A stretch of 64,000 nucleotides of DNA from Clostridia bacterium (GCA_900766495.1 CAAFVM010000039.1:18153-82152), one strand, 5' to 3'. Shown: positions 7,884 to 18,249, counted from the stretch's first letter. Program-made: numbers and translations. The notes: generated by a model not told the origin, from the letters alone.

Positions 7884-9806
7884 ATGAAATTTAAAAAATC
7901 GAAAAGCATAATAGCCGCGGTATTGTGCGCGGCAACGGTTTTTACAAGCTTTGCCATATCATGCAAAAAGCCGAACAACTCGGGCAGTAATTCTTCGAGC
8001 GTCAACGGCGGCGACAACGTAAAGTTTTTAGATACCGATATTATTAAAAACGGCGCAACCGAATATAAAATAGTCGTTTCCGAAAGCGACGGCAGCATGT
8101 CGGCGTATGCGGCTAACGAATTGAACACTTTCTTTGCCGAAGCAAGCGGCGTGGAATTCGAAAAGGTAACCGACGATACGGTAACCTATTCTTCCTCCGC
8201 GAAATACCTCTCTATAGGTGACACTTCGCTTATGCAGGCGGCGGGCGTTACCTACGACAAAACCGAGCTTGGAGATTCTGGCTATCAGGTAAAAACCGTG
8301 GGCAACACGGTGTTCATGATGGGCGGCAGATACGGCGTTATTTACGCGGCTTACGAGTTTATGAAAAACACCATAGACTTCCGCGTGTATTCCGAAGACG
8401 AAATACACTACGATACCGGCGTAAGAAACCTTAAACTTCCCGACCTCAACGTAAAAGACGTTCCCGACTTTCAATACAGAATGGCGACGAACGGTATGAT
8501 TATTTACGATATCGATTATACCCGCCGAATGAGAATGAACCACACCCACGACGTGTGGATTCCGCTCGGATATTCGGCTCAATCGTCTTATCACAACTTT
8601 TTCAATATAGTCCCAAAGGACGTATATCAGAAAGCGCATCCTAACTGGTACAGCCTCGACGGCAAACAGCTCTGCCTCTCTCGCGACCCGGAGGGACTTA
8701 AAGAAGTAGTGCTTGCCGAAATGAAAAAGGGTATAATAGCCAACCCCAACGGCAGGGCGCTTACGTTCACGCAGATGGACGTTAACACCTGGTGCAACTG
8801 CACGACCTGCGCGGCTTCCAAAGAAAAATACGGCACCGACGCGGCTATATATATTCAGTTTGTAAACCTTGTTGCCAAAGACCTTAAACAGTGGCTCGAT
8901 ACCGAAATGGGCGGCAGACAGATAGATATTTGTATCTTCGCTTATCACCGCACCGAGGACGCGCCCACCCGCGAGGTTTCGTCCGGCGTTTACGAACCCA
9001 TAGACGAAAGCGTTAAAGCCGCCGACAACGTTCAGGTACTTTACGCGCCCATCAACGCCGACTATCACCGCGATTATTACGACAGCGTAAACAAGCAATA
9101 TTACGACACAATGAAAAAATGGACGGCGATTTGCGACAGGCTTTACCTGTGGATGTATTCGCTTTCGGCAAAACAGCACCTGGTTCCGTTCGACAGTTTC
9201 AGCTCGATGCAGGGCGACTATCGCGCGGCTAAAGAGTTCAACGCCCGTTACGTGTTCGACCAAGGGCAGTTCAACCAGGCGAAAAGCACCGACTTCACCG
9301 CGTTCAAAATTTTTATGCAATCGCGTTTGCAGTGGAAAGTTGAAAGCGACGTTGAAGCTTTGACCGACGAATTCTTTACCAACTACTTTAAAGAAGCCGC
9401 CCCCGCGATGCGCGCTTATTACGAAGATTTGCGCGTTCACGAAGCCTACCTGCGCGACGTAGTGGGCAAACGCGGCGAAATAGTAGGCGAAGACACCAAG
9501 AAAAAATCCTATTGGCCCGAGGGTAAGTTAAGGGAATGGGAAAGCTATATCGAGCAGGCGTACAAAGCCATCGAACCGCTTAAAGCAAGCGACCCCGCCA
9601 CTTACGCAAAGGTTGAAAAAAGAATAACGCTTGAAAGTCTTTCTCCCAGATATATTCTTTTGGATTTGTATTACACTTCTTATTCTTCTTCGGAACTTAA
9701 AGCCGAAAGGGAAGCTTTCAGAACCGACGCCGACAGGCTTGGCGTAACCATGCTTTCGGAGTTTGCCGAAATAGGCGAGCTTTACGAAAAATGGGGCTTG
9801 AAGTAA
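7884..9806 (+). CDS. DUF4838-type lipoprotein, putative glycoside hydrolase (cassette A)
   Basis: 640 residues. The lipobox cysteine is at residue 27, followed by a Ser/Asn/Gly-rich linker. Residues about 50-190 resemble the alpha/beta N-terminal domain seen before TIM-barrel enzymes such as GH20 and GH67 (YKIVVSESDGSMSAYAANEL, then VFMMGGRYGVIYAAYEFM). Residues about 190-500 resemble the DUF4838 barrel, with LCLSRDPEGL, a conserved Q-x-D near TFTQMDVNTW and a WCNCTTC motif. Three Cys in C-x-C-x-x-C spacing are also kept in the paralogue at 47009. The domain occurs in polysaccharide loci. I know no firmly established activity, so the catalytic role is inference. Confidence 0.75.
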   Translation: MKFKKSKSIIAAVLCAATVFTSFAISCKKPNNSGSNSSSVNGGDNVKFLDTDIIKNGATEYKIVVSESDGSMSAYAANELNTFFAEASGVEFEKVTDDTVTYSSSAKYLSIGDTSLMQAAGVTYDKTELGDSGYQVKTVGNTVFMMGGRYGVIYAAYEFMKNTIDFRVYSEDEIHYDTGVRNLKLPDLNVKDVPDFQYRMATNGMIIYDIDYTRRMRMNHTHDVWIPLGYSAQSSYHNFFNIVPKDVYQKAHPNWYSLDGKQLCLSRDPEGLKEVVLAEMKKGIIANPNGRALTFTQMDVNTWCNCTTCAASKEKYGTDAAIYIQFVNLVAKDLKQWLDTEMGGRQIDICIFAYHRTEDAPTREVSSGVYEPIDESVKAADNVQVLYAPINADYHRDYYDSVNKQYYDTMKKWTAICDRLYLWMYSLSAKQHLVPFDSFSSMQGDYRAAKEFNARYVFDQGQFNQAKSTDFTAFKIFMQSRLQWKVESDVEALTDEFFTNYFKEAAPAMRAYYEDLRVHEAYLRDVVGKRGEIVGEDTKKKSYWPEGKLREWESYIEQAYKAIEPLKASDPATYAKVEKRITLESLSPRYILLDLYYTSYSSSELKAEREAFRTDADRLGVTMLSEFAEIGELYEKWGLK

Positions 9807-9868
9807 GTTATTGAAATTAAAATCGGCTGTAAAAACGGCGGAATTTTAAAATATTAAGGAGAGAAAAA

Positions 9869-12800
9869 ATGAGAAACAAACGCAACAAACTGTTCGCATG
9901 TATCATAGCGATATTATGCGTAACGCTCTCGCTCGGGCTGTTTGCCTGCACGTCCGATAGCGATAATTCGGGCGACGCGCAAGCCACGCTCACGCTTGAC
10001 AAAACCAGTTACACTCTTGAAAAGAACGATACGTTCACATTAACTCCTACTCTCACCGGTTCTACCGAGAAAATCACCTGGGAAACCGACGCACCCGCAG
10101 TGGCAACCGTAAACAACGGTACCGTAACCGCGGTAGGCGCGGGCAGCGCGGTAATCACGGCTAAAGCGGGTAAGCTTTCGGCAACCTGCGCGGTAACCGT
10201 AACCGATTCGCAGTATTTCCCCGTTTTAACCCTTTCCAAAAAGACGATTACCATAGCAACGGGCAACGAATTCCCCGTAACCGCTACGGTAACTTATAAA
10301 GGCGAAGCCGTTGAATGCGACGTTCAATGGTCGTCGAGCGCCGAAACCGTAGCCACCGTTGAAAACGGCGTTATTAAAGGCGTAGGCGAGGGCACCGCCG
10401 TTATTACGGCAAAAGCCGAATATAAGGGCGAAAAACTTGAAGAAACGGTTACCGTAACCGTAAACGAAGACAGTTCCATAACTCTTAATAAATCCGTGGT
10501 TACCGTTTACACCGCTTGCCCCGAGGGCGAAGATTACGCCACAAGCGAAACCCTTACCGCTACAATAGTGGATTGCGGAAGCGAGGGCGACGCGGCTACC
10601 GTAGTATGGAACAGCGAAAACGCGCAAATCGCTACCGTAGCCGCAGGCGTTATTACCGCTGTAGGCGAGGGCGAAACAACTGTTACCGCAAAATACGTTA
10701 CCGAAAGCGGCAAAGAATTAACCGCTACCGTTACCGTAACCGTAATAATTCCCGTTGTTGAAACCGGCGCGAAAATCGAACACGATTTGTCAACCGGCAA
10801 TATCGTGCTCGACGTAAACGAACTTCTTAACAAAACCGCGGGCGAAGTTAAACGCGTAACCTTAAACGGCGAAGCAATCGAATTTACCGCTACTACCGAC
10901 AACGTTATAACCCTTGCCGCCACTACTTACGGAGATAAAACGGTTGCCGTATATTTCGAAGATTTGGCATATTCGGTTAACGTTTCGGCTGTAACCAAAG
11001 TAATTTCCACCGCCGCAGAACTTGCCGCTCTTAAAGATTACTGCACCGTGACAGACCTCGGCAGCAATAAAAAGAGCTACGACGGATATTTTGTACTCAA
11101 AAACGACGTTGACTTTAACGGCGGACATTTTACCGCTATGCAAGGTCTTGTAGACAAAGCCGACGATTACGGATTTATAGGTATATTCGACGGTCGCGGA
11201 CACGTTATAACCAACGTAGCGCACAGCGGCGAACAGTGGATGTTCGGTATTGTAGGCGCGAAAGCCGTTATCAGAAACGTAGGTTTCGTTAACGCTTCGC
11301 TTTCGGGCAGAAACTCCAGCTTGTTCGGCATAAGAGTTCACGGCTTGGTTGAAAACACGTTCTTCGTCGGCGAGGGACACGGCAGAAGCAACTGGACGGG
11401 CGCTTTCGCGAGCATAGCTCACGGCAGCTTCAAAAACAGCTTCGTTTATATTAAAGACGACGGCGTAACCGCGGGCAGCGTGGGCGCGTTTGCCGGCGAA
11501 GCCAACGCCAAACTCAATTTCGAAAACTGCTTTGCCGTTTCTTCTTTCGCGCTTATCGGCAACGACGGCACCAACAATTCGGTTCTTACCAACAGCGCGA
11601 AAGCCGAAACCCTGCTCGCGTTCAAGAGCGGCGATTACGATTTGACCGCTTTCTCGGCAGACTACTGGCAGACCGCCGACGGCATTCCCTGCTTCAAAGC
11701 TTATTCGCAAATACTTAAAGGCATAGCTATTTCTGGCGGAGCCGCCGAAATGTATGCGGGCGACAAATATGAATTCACCGCTAATTTCGAATCTACGTTC
11801 AAAGCTAAAACCGATATTGAAAACGTAACAGTAAGTCCCGACGGAACCGTAACCGTTTCTAAAGATTATAACGGCAACGATACCCTTACTTTGGTTGCCA
11901 CCTCGGTGTTCGATTCTTCGGCTACCGCCGAATATAACGTAACTCTTGCCGCGGCAAGGCGCGTTGAGGTAGAGGGCGTATACAACATAGAGCTTGCTAA
12001 CGAGCAAGTTACTCTTACGCTTGAAAACGTCGAGGGCGACGTAACCAAAGTGCTTGACGCTTCGGGCAACGAAATAACTTACTCCGTCGACGGCAAAAAC
12101 CTCGTATTCGATAAAGCTTCGCTTAAAGCGGGCGGATACGGCGCGCGCCGCGTTTCGGTTGTAACAGCCGACGCCATTTACGATTACAACGTGGTTGTAA
12201 TTTCTAAAATAATAACCACAAAAACCGAACTGGTAAACATTAAAACCTACCTCGACGAAAACAACAAAGTTTGGGACGGTTATATCCTTATAGGCGCCGA
12301 CATCGATATGGAGGGCGGCAACTTTACCGCAATTCAGCCTTGGGCTAACGGTTATGCCAACGGCGCATACGGCTTCAAGGGCGTGATTGACGGTCAGGGA
12401 CATTTAATTAAAAACCTTACCGTTGCCACCGAAAACCAGAACCTCACCGGTAACCTTATGGCTGACGGCGTTGTAAGAAAAATAGGTTTTGTCAACGTAG
12501 TTATGGGCGGCAACCGCGACCTTTCGATAGTAGCCAACCGTTCTTACGGACACCTTGAAAATATCTTCGTTGTAGCCGACAGAACCGTTTCCTCTAACAA
12601 CAGATGGTCGGGCGCGTTGGTTGCTTTGAACCACTCGGATATTAAAAACTGCGTCGTATATCTTGCGAACGACGCCGCGAACGTAGGCGCTACCGGTCAG
12701 TTGGTAGGTCAGGCGGAAGCGAACTTCGCTTTCATCAACTGCTTCGCCGTAGGCGCGCGTAAACTTATAGGTAACGAAAACGGTAAAACCGTTGGTAAAA

Positions 12801-14179
12801 CCAACAGTATAGGTAACAGAAAAACCGTAGCCGCATTAATTTCGCATAAAACCGACAAAACGGTTCTTACCAAAGAAAGCGACGTTTGGGATTTGTCTAC
12901 CGGCGCTCCCGTATTCAAAACTTATCTTACTTCTCTCGACAGCATTCAGATTCTCGGCGCTCCCGCAGAACTTGCAAGCGAAGAAAGCGTAACTCTTAAA
13001 TCTTCGCACTGGGTAACTTACACCGTAACCGGCGACGTTGCCACGATAACAGCCGCGGGCGTTCTTACCGCTAAAGCCGACGTAGCCGCCGATACCGAAA
13101 TTACCGTTCGCGCTACCTCGCAGTTCAGTGCCGATAAATACGTAGAAGTAAAAGTTCTTATTAAAAAATCGCTTGAAAAAGTTACTGCCGACGGCGTTTT
13201 CGACCTTGAAACCGTTGCCGACGGAACAATTTCTTACGCGTTCGACGGCGTTGTAAATCGCATTGTTTGCGGCAACAACGAAGTAACTTTCGAAACCGTC
13301 GATGGCGGAATTAAACTTACCAAAGAAGCTATAACCGCTTTGGGAACAGGAACCAAAACCCTGCGCGTTATGACCGATACCACCGAATATGCGGTTACCG
13401 TTGACGTGTGGACGAAAATCATAACCACCAAGGAAGAATTCCTTAACCTTAAGAGTTACACCACCGAAAGCGAATCTGGTAAAACCGCAAGCGACGACGG
13501 TTGGGCTACCAGCTACAAACTTATGCGCTACGACGGAAGATTTGCTTTGGGCGCTAATATCGACCTTGAAAACGCGGCTTATCCCACAATGGTAGCTCAC
13601 GGCGGTTCGGGCGGTAGCGTTTCCGATTACGGGTTCCGCGGCACTTTCGACGGCAGAGGTTACACGATAAGCAATCTTAACGGATTTACCCCCGCAAAAG
13701 ATACTTACGGCATTTTCGGCGTAATCGGCGCGGACGCGGTTATTAAAAACGTAGCTTTCGTAAACGTAACCATAAGCGGCAGCAACTCCGGCTTACTGGC
13801 TAAACGTTGCCACGGCACTATCGAAAACGTTTACATTCAGGGCAGCAGAACCAATACCGGCGATTTAAGCGGCGCGGTTGTGGGCTTAATGCACGGCAAT
13901 ATGAAAAACGTATTCGTTAACGTAGAAGATTCTACCGCTGCGGGCGGAGCCGCTCTTATAGGCAATGCCGAAGCGAACATTACGCTTGAAAACTGCTATG
14001 CTATAAGCTCGAAAACCGACCTTAAATTAGCGGGCAGCGGCACTATGACCACTACCAAATGCGGCGTTGCGGCAAACGAAGAAGCGTTGAAAGCCCTCGA
14101 GGGCTATGACGTAAGCGGATACGACGCTACCTACTGGAACGTGGAAAGCGGTATTCCCGCGTTTAAAAGCAAAAGCTAA
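9869..14179 (+). CDS. Giant lipoprotein with BIG2 domains and three GLUG/beta-helix modules
   Basis: 1436 residues with a lipobox cysteine at residue 27. Three BIG2 (bacterial Ig-like 2) domains fill about residues 37-292, with signatures such as VATVNNGTVTAVGAGSAVIT. Three long modules follow, beginning near KVISTAAEL, KIITTKTEL and KIITTKEEF. Each carries a GLUG-like right-handed helix pattern: D-x-D/E-x-G-x-F-T-A, then GFIGIFDGRGHVITN, then VIRNVGFVNASLSG. Short Ig-like spacers separate them. The repeated modules suggest surface adhesion or polysaccharide binding. No catalytic residues are recognised. It is the last surface gene of cassette A. Cassette C has two BIG2 lipoproteins at the equivalent place, but without the helix modules. 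Confidence 0.8.
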   Translation: MRNKRNKLFACIIAILCVTLSLGLFACTSDSDNSGDAQATLTLDKTSYTLEKNDTFTLTPTLTGSTEKITWETDAPAVATVNNGTVTAVGAGSAVITAKAGKLSATCAVTVTDSQYFPVLTLSKKTITIATGNEFPVTATVTYKGEAVECDVQWSSSAETVATVENGVIKGVGEGTAVITAKAEYKGEKLEETVTVTVNEDSSITLNKSVVTVYTACPEGEDYATSETLTATIVDCGSEGDAATVVWNSENAQIATVAAGVITAVGEGETTVTAKYVTESGKELTATVTVTVIIPVVETGAKIEHDLSTGNIVLDVNELLNKTAGEVKRVTLNGEAIEFTATTDNVITLAATTYGDKTVAVYFEDLAYSVNVSAVTKVISTAAELAALKDYCTVTDLGSNKKSYDGYFVLKNDVDFNGGHFTAMQGLVDKADDYGFIGIFDGRGHVITNVAHSGEQWMFGIVGAKAVIRNVGFVNASLSGRNSSLFGIRVHGLVENTFFVGEGHGRSNWTGAFASIAHGSFKNSFVYIKDDGVTAGSVGAFAGEANAKLNFENCFAVSSFALIGNDGTNNSVLTNSAKAETLLAFKSGDYDLTAFSADYWQTADGIPCFKAYSQILKGIAISGGAAEMYAGDKYEFTANFESTFKAKTDIENVTVSPDGTVTVSKDYNGNDTLTLVATSVFDSSATAEYNVTLAAARRVEVEGVYNIELANEQVTLTLENVEGDVTKVLDASGNEITYSVDGKNLVFDKASLKAGGYGARRVSVVTADAIYDYNVVVISKIITTKTELVNIKTYLDENNKVWDGYILIGADIDMEGGNFTAIQPWANGYANGAYGFKGVIDGQGHLIKNLTVATENQNLTGNLMADGVVRKIGFVNVVMGGNRDLSIVANRSYGHLENIFVVADRTVSSNNRWSGALVALNHSDIKNCVVYLANDAANVGATGQLVGQAEANFAFINCFAVGARKLIGNENGKTVGKTNSIGNRKTVAALISHKTDKTVLTKESDVWDLSTGAPVFKTYLTSLDSIQILGAPAELASEESVTLKSSHWVTYTVTGDVATITAAGVLTAKADVAADTEITVRATSQFSADKYVEVKVLIKKSLEKVTADGVFDLETVADGTISYAFDGVVNRIVCGNNEVTFETVDGGIKLTKEAITALGTGTKTLRVMTDTTEYAVTVDVWTKIITTKEEFLNLKSYTTESESGKTASDDGWATSYKLMRYDGRFALGANIDLENAAYPTMVAHGGSGGSVSDYGFRGTFDGRGYTISNLNGFTPAKDTYGIFGVIGADAVIKNVAFVNVTISGSNSGLLAKRCHGTIENVYIQGSRTNTGDLSGAVVGLMHGNMKNVFVNVEDSTAAGGAALIGNAEANITLENCYAISSKTDLKLAGSGTMTTTKCGVAANEEALKALEGYDVSGYDATYWNVESGIPAFKSKS

Positions 14180-14204
14180 AAAACAATAAAAAACAAACAG
14201 GGCG

Positions 14205-14229
14205 GCGTTCGCCCGTAAAAGGCGAACGC
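14205..14229 (+). other. Intercistronic stem-loop without T tract
   Basis: GCGTTCGCC (14205-14213) pairs perfectly with GGCGAACGC (14221-14229) in the 92-bp gap after the giant lipoprotein gene. There is no following T run, so RNA processing or partial attenuation between surface and cytoplasmic genes is more likely than full termination. Confidence 0.55.
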
Positions 14230-14271
14230 TATCCCGTAAAAACTGTACGGCATTGACCGGAGGATTTTTAA

Positions 14272-15291
14272 ATGACAAAAATGATGAAAGCCGCAGTATT
14301 TTACGGCAAACATAACGTAAAGGTAGAAGAAGTACCTGTACCCGAAGTCAAGGAAAACGAAGTCCTTATTAAAGTAGCCTATTGCGGAGTATGCGGTACC
14401 GACGTACACATTTACGAGGGCGATAAAGGTTGCGCCGAAGTTCATCCGCCTAAAATATTAGGTCATGAATTTTCGGGCGTGATAGTAGAGCTCGGCAAGG
14501 GCGTAACTAACAGAACCGTGGGCGACCGCGTAACCGTAGACCCCAACGTTCTATGCGACAGTTGCCCCGCCTGCCTTTCCGCAAAAGGGCATTTCTGCGA
14601 GCATATGACGGGTATAGGCACCATGGTAAACGGCGGATTTGCCGAATACGTTGCGGTTCCTGTAAAACAAACCCACCTTGTAAACGCCAAAACCGAACTT
14701 ATTAAAGCCGCAATGACCGAACCGCTTGCCTGCTGTCTGCACGGAATAGACATGTGCAACATAATCGCGGGCGACAGCGTAGCCGTAATAGGCGCGGGCA
14801 TGATAGGACTTATAATGGTTCAACTCGCGCGCATTTCGGGCGCGGGATATATAGCGGTAATCGAACCCGTTGAAACCAAGCGTAAATCGGCGCTTGCGCT
14901 CGGCGCTGACGAAGCGTTCTCGCCCGCCGAAATAAGCGAAGACGAGCTTAAAGCCAAAAACTTTAACTGCGTAATCGAATGCGCGGGGCTTATAAAAACC
15001 ATCGAGCAAGCCGTTAGAATAGCGGGCAACAAAGCCACGGTTATGATGTTCGGTTTAACCAAACCCGACGACGCCGTTTCGCTTAAACCTTACGACTTAT
15101 TCGTTAAAGAACTTACGCTTAAAACTTCGTATATCAATCCTTACACGCAGGCAAGGGCGTTAAAACTTATAGAAAACGGCAGGGTAGACGTATCGTCTAT
15201 GGTTCAGCCGGCTATAAAACTGGAAGAACTTGCAGACGTGCTTGCAAGCGCGGAAAAAAGAGCAAAAGGGAAATTTGTGGTGGCACTGTGA
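14272..15291 (+). CDS. Zinc-dependent medium-chain alcohol/polyol dehydrogenase
   Basis: 339 residues. The catalytic zinc site is visible as CGVCGTDVHIYEG and GHEFSG. The structural zinc lobe has four cysteines in LCDSCPACLSAKGHFC, and the nucleotide-binding Rossmann motif is GAGMIGL. This places it with the sorbitol/threonine/galactitol-type dehydrogenases, which oxidise a secondary alcohol with NAD(P). CGGAGG precedes the ATG. The next gene, a HAD phosphatase, overlaps it by 4 bp, so the two are translationally coupled. Oxidation of a sugar or polyol released from the imported glycan is inferred; the exact substrate is not readable. Confidence 0.88.
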   Translation: MTKMMKAAVFYGKHNVKVEEVPVPEVKENEVLIKVAYCGVCGTDVHIYEGDKGCAEVHPPKILGHEFSGVIVELGKGVTNRTVGDRVTVDPNVLCDSCPACLSAKGHFCEHMTGIGTMVNGGFAEYVAVPVKQTHLVNAKTELIKAAMTEPLACCLHGIDMCNIIAGDSVAVIGAGMIGLIMVQLARISGAGYIAVIEPVETKRKSALALGADEAFSPAEISEDELKAKNFNCVIECAGLIKTIEQAVRIAGNKATVMMFGLTKPDDAVSLKPYDLFVKELTLKTSYINPYTQARALKLIENGRVDVSSMVQPAIKLEELADVLASAEKRAKGKFVVAL

Positions 15292-15956
15292 TTAAAACTG
15301 TTATATTCGATATGGACGGCGTTATTGCCGATACCGAACCTTTACACGAACAGGCAAGAACCGGAATGCTTTTAAGACTGGGGCTTGACGCCGAAAAGCT
15401 TTCTCCTCTTGCAATCGGCAGGTGCAAACGCTCCTTCTGGCAGGAAATTGCCGATAAATACGGGCTTAAATATACCGCCGACGAGTTGACTGAAATTGAA
15501 TTTCACGATATAATAAAAATAGCAAGGGCTTTGCCGCTTAAAGCTACCGACGGGCTTCCCGAACTGCTTTCGTACCTTAAAACCAACGACTATATAATAG
15601 CCGTGGCTTCTTCGTCCGACCGTTTTTACGTAGACGAGGTTTTAAACATAACCGGGCTTTCCGATTATTTTCCCGTTCGCGTTACCGGCGACGAAAATCT
15701 TAAAGCCAAGCCCGCGCCCGATATTTACTGCAAGGCGTTAAAACTTTGCGGAGTATCTGCCGACAGCGCTTACGCCGTTGAAGATTCCGATACCGGGTCG
15801 AAAGCCGCAAAAGCCGCGGGAATTAAATGCGTCGGGTTCGACGCGGTTTCCGACGAAGCTTTGAAACAAAAGTTTACGGCTTGCTCGTTCAAGGTTGAGC
15901 ATATGCCCGACATTATTAAAATTTTACAAGGAGAAACGTTCGAGTATGCGGTTTGA
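15288..15956 (+). CDS. HAD-superfamily phosphatase/phosphomutase, beta-phosphoglucomutase-like
   Basis: 222 residues, cytoplasmic. The HAD motifs appear in order: DMDGVIADTEP (nucleophile Asp and the second Asp), SSSD (motif II), KAKPAPDIY (motif III Lys) and EDSDTGSKAAKAAG (motif IV acid). The helical cap between motifs I and II is the type found in beta-phosphoglucomutase and small sugar-phosphate phosphatases. The start is GTG, overlapping the stop of the dehydrogenase gene. The ATG of the rhamnosidase gene lies inside its last codons. A sugar-phosphate substrate is likely, but mutase versus phosphatase cannot be decided. Confidence 0.85.
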   Translation: MIKTVIFDMDGVIADTEPLHEQARTGMLLRLGLDAEKLSPLAIGRCKRSFWQEIADKYGLKYTADELTEIEFHDIIKIARALPLKATDGLPELLSYLKTNDYIIAVASSSDRFYVDEVLNITGLSDYFPVRVTGDENLKAKPAPDIYCKALKLCGVSADSAYAVEDSDTGSKAAKAAGIKCVGFDAVSDEALKQKFTACSFKVEHMPDIIKILQGETFEYAV

Positions 15957-18249
15957 TTTCCCGTTTCGAGCTGCTTCAAAAAATTATTCCGATTTGGAAA
16001 ACAACGTTCCCGCGCCTTATTTGCGCGGGACGTTTAAAATAAACGAAAGGTTTGAAAAAATTCAAATACTGATTTCGGGGCTCGGGTTTTACGATTTGTT
16101 TTTAAACGGAGAAAAAATTACCAAAGGCATTTTGGCTCCGTACATTTCTAACCCCGAAAAAGAAATATTTTTCGACGTTTACGACGTTACGAACAAGGTT
16201 TTGCGCGGAACAAACGCTTTGGGCGTTATTTTGGGCAACGGTTTTTACAACGCGTGGGACGGCTTCGTGTGGGAGTTCGATAAAGCTTCTTACCGCGGGG
16301 CGCCGTGCGCGGCTTTCGCCGTTATTGCCGACGGAAAGGTTATTTATTCTTCGGCAAACGAGGTAAAAACCATGCCGTCGCCGCTTTTGAAAGACGGCTT
16401 GCGCGAGGGCGAATTTTACGACGCCCGCCTTGAAATAAAAGGTTGGTGCTTGCCCGAATTTAACTGCGAAAATTGGGAAAACGCGCTTTTCGCTACCGTT
16501 CCCGCAGGCAAAAGAATGCTTTGCGAAGCCGAACCCATACGCGAAACCGCAAGGCTTAAAGCGGTTAAAATTTTTAAAAGCAAAAAGGGCGTTATTTACG
16601 ATTTCGGCGTTAACAGCGCAGGCGTTCCCGCGCTTAAAATAAACGGCGAAAAAGGGCAGAAAATAACGCTAACCGTGGGCGAAATGCTTATAGGCGGCGA
16701 ACTTTGCTGCGACAACATCTCGTGCTATGCCCGCAGGACGCTTATAAAAGGCGACATTCAAACGGTTACCTATATTTGCAAGGGCGAAAAAGACGAAACC
16801 TTTTCGCCGTCGTTCAGCTATTACGGAGGGCAATACGTGCTTGTTTCGGGCGCGAGCGACGGGCAGTTAAACGAGGAAACTGTTACTTTCTCGCAACAAA
16901 ATTCTGCCGTTCTGCAAACCGCGCGCTTTTCGTCGTCGAGCGAACTCGTCAATAAAATTTTCGATTGCTCTGTTCGCAGCGATTTTTCTAACTTTTACTA
17001 TTTTCCCACCGATTGTCCTCATCGCGAGAAAAACGGTTGGACGGGCGACGCCTATTTGTCAGCCGAACAGTTTTCGCTTATTATGGGCGCGGAAAAGTCG
17101 CTTGAGGTATGGCTGCGCTCGATAAGGGCTATGCAGAAAGAAGACGGCAGCATTCCGGGCGTGGTTCCCACCGCGGGGTGGGGCTACGAATGGGCTAACG
17201 GACCCTCGTGGGACGCCGTTTTAACCGCGCTGCCTTACTATCTTTACAAATACAACGGCGACGAAACCGTTCTTCGCGACAACGCCGACGCCATTTACAA
17301 ATATTTAGGCTATTTAACCTCGTTACGTCAGTCCGACGGGCTTATTTATTACGGGCTTGGCGACTGGTGCCAGATAGGAGCGCCTTGCGAAAGCGACCCC
17401 GCAACTCCCGCGGTTTACGTTTCTACCGCTTCGGCGATAGACATTTGCGAAAAAGCGCAAAAAATATTTGAAATACTCGGGCAAACCGAGCGCGCAGCTA
17501 ACGCCGAAACGCTTAAAATTTCGTTGCGGCAGGCTTACAGAAACAATCTTATCGACTGGAAATTCGGCACTCAACCGCTTTGCCGCGTTAAATGCAGAAC
17601 GCAAACCGCGCAGGCAATGGCAATCGAGGCGGGCGTGTTCGACCAAAGCGAAAAAAGCCGCGCGGTTTATAAACTTAAAGAAATGATTTACGGCGTTGAG
17701 AATCGCCTGCAAACCGGCGTTTTCGGCACGAAAGCCGTGTTAAACGTTTTAAGCGAGGCGGGCGAGGACGATTTGGCTTACGAAATAGCCGTAAGCCCCG
17801 ACCGCGCTTCTTACGGCGCCCTTGCCGCGCGCGGAGCAACCACTCTTTGGGAGTTTATTCACACGTTTAAAAAACCGAGCGATTACGACGACCGCGAGGT
17901 TTCCGTGGGCTTAATAAAGTCGATGAATCACCATTTCTGGGGCTTTGTTTCGGCATGGTTTATAACTCGGCTTGCGGGGCTTAACGTAAACGAGAATTTA
18001 AACGATATAACAAACATAACCGTCAAACCCGCGTTCGTCGGCGAGCTTAACTACGCGCAAGCCGAATATCAAGGCAAAGGCGGAAACGCGTTCGCGAAAT
18101 GGGAAAGGGTAGACGGCGGCGTGAGGTTGGTTTGCAAATTAAGCGGCAAGCTTCACGGAAAGCTTATAGTTCCCGCGGGCTATGAATGCGAACAGGACGA
18201 AACTCTTCACAGCGGAGAAAACGTTTTTATATTAAAGGTGAAAAAATGA
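15946..18249 (+). CDS. GH78 alpha-L-rhamnosidase, cytoplasmic
   Basis: 767 residues from the ATG that follows AAGGAG; a longer frame begins at 15895 but lies inside the previous gene. No signal peptide. Residues about 1-340 are the beta-sandwich lobes typical of bacterial rhamnosidases. From about 340 the (alpha/alpha)6 barrel begins with the family signature PTDCPHREKNGWTGD. Asp356, Glu361 (expected general acid) and Asp368 fit the conserved spacing. A late VSVGLIKSMNHHFWG segment and a C-terminal sandwich domain follow. It should cleave terminal alpha-L-rhamnose from imported oligosaccharides. It shares its architecture with the enzyme at 57984. Confidence 0.9.
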   Translation: MRFDFPFRAASKNYSDLENNVPAPYLRGTFKINERFEKIQILISGLGFYDLFLNGEKITKGILAPYISNPEKEIFFDVYDVTNKVLRGTNALGVILGNGFYNAWDGFVWEFDKASYRGAPCAAFAVIADGKVIYSSANEVKTMPSPLLKDGLREGEFYDARLEIKGWCLPEFNCENWENALFATVPAGKRMLCEAEPIRETARLKAVKIFKSKKGVIYDFGVNSAGVPALKINGEKGQKITLTVGEMLIGGELCCDNISCYARRTLIKGDIQTVTYICKGEKDETFSPSFSYYGGQYVLVSGASDGQLNEETVTFSQQNSAVLQTARFSSSSELVNKIFDCSVRSDFSNFYYFPTDCPHREKNGWTGDAYLSAEQFSLIMGAEKSLEVWLRSIRAMQKEDGSIPGVVPTAGWGYEWANGPSWDAVLTALPYYLYKYNGDETVLRDNADAIYKYLGYLTSLRQSDGLIYYGLGDWCQIGAPCESDPATPAVYVSTASAIDICEKAQKIFEILGQTERAANAETLKISLRQAYRNNLIDWKFGTQPLCRVKCRTQTAQAMAIEAGVFDQSEKSRAVYKLKEMIYGVENRLQTGVFGTKAVLNVLSEAGEDDLAYEIAVSPDRASYGALAARGATTLWEFIHTFKKPSDYDDREVSVGLIKSMNHHFWGFVSAWFITRLAGLNVNENLNDITNITVKPAFVGELNYAQAEYQGKGGNAFAKWERVDGGVRLVCKLSGKLHGKLIVPAGYECEQDETLHSGENVFILKVKK

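Noticed and set aside
8028..9440. 470-codon minus-strand frame inside the DUF4838 gene
   Set aside because: Shadow of a well-supported gene on the other strand; no ribosome site or family motif.
10862..12403. 513-codon minus-strand frame inside the giant BIG2 gene
   Set aside because: Its composition is a shadow of the repeated Ig-like and helix modules on the plus strand; no start site or domain supports it.
15895..15945. N-terminal extension of the first rhamnosidase
   Set aside because: The extra codons lie inside the HAD gene, and AAGGAG stands before the ATG at 15946.
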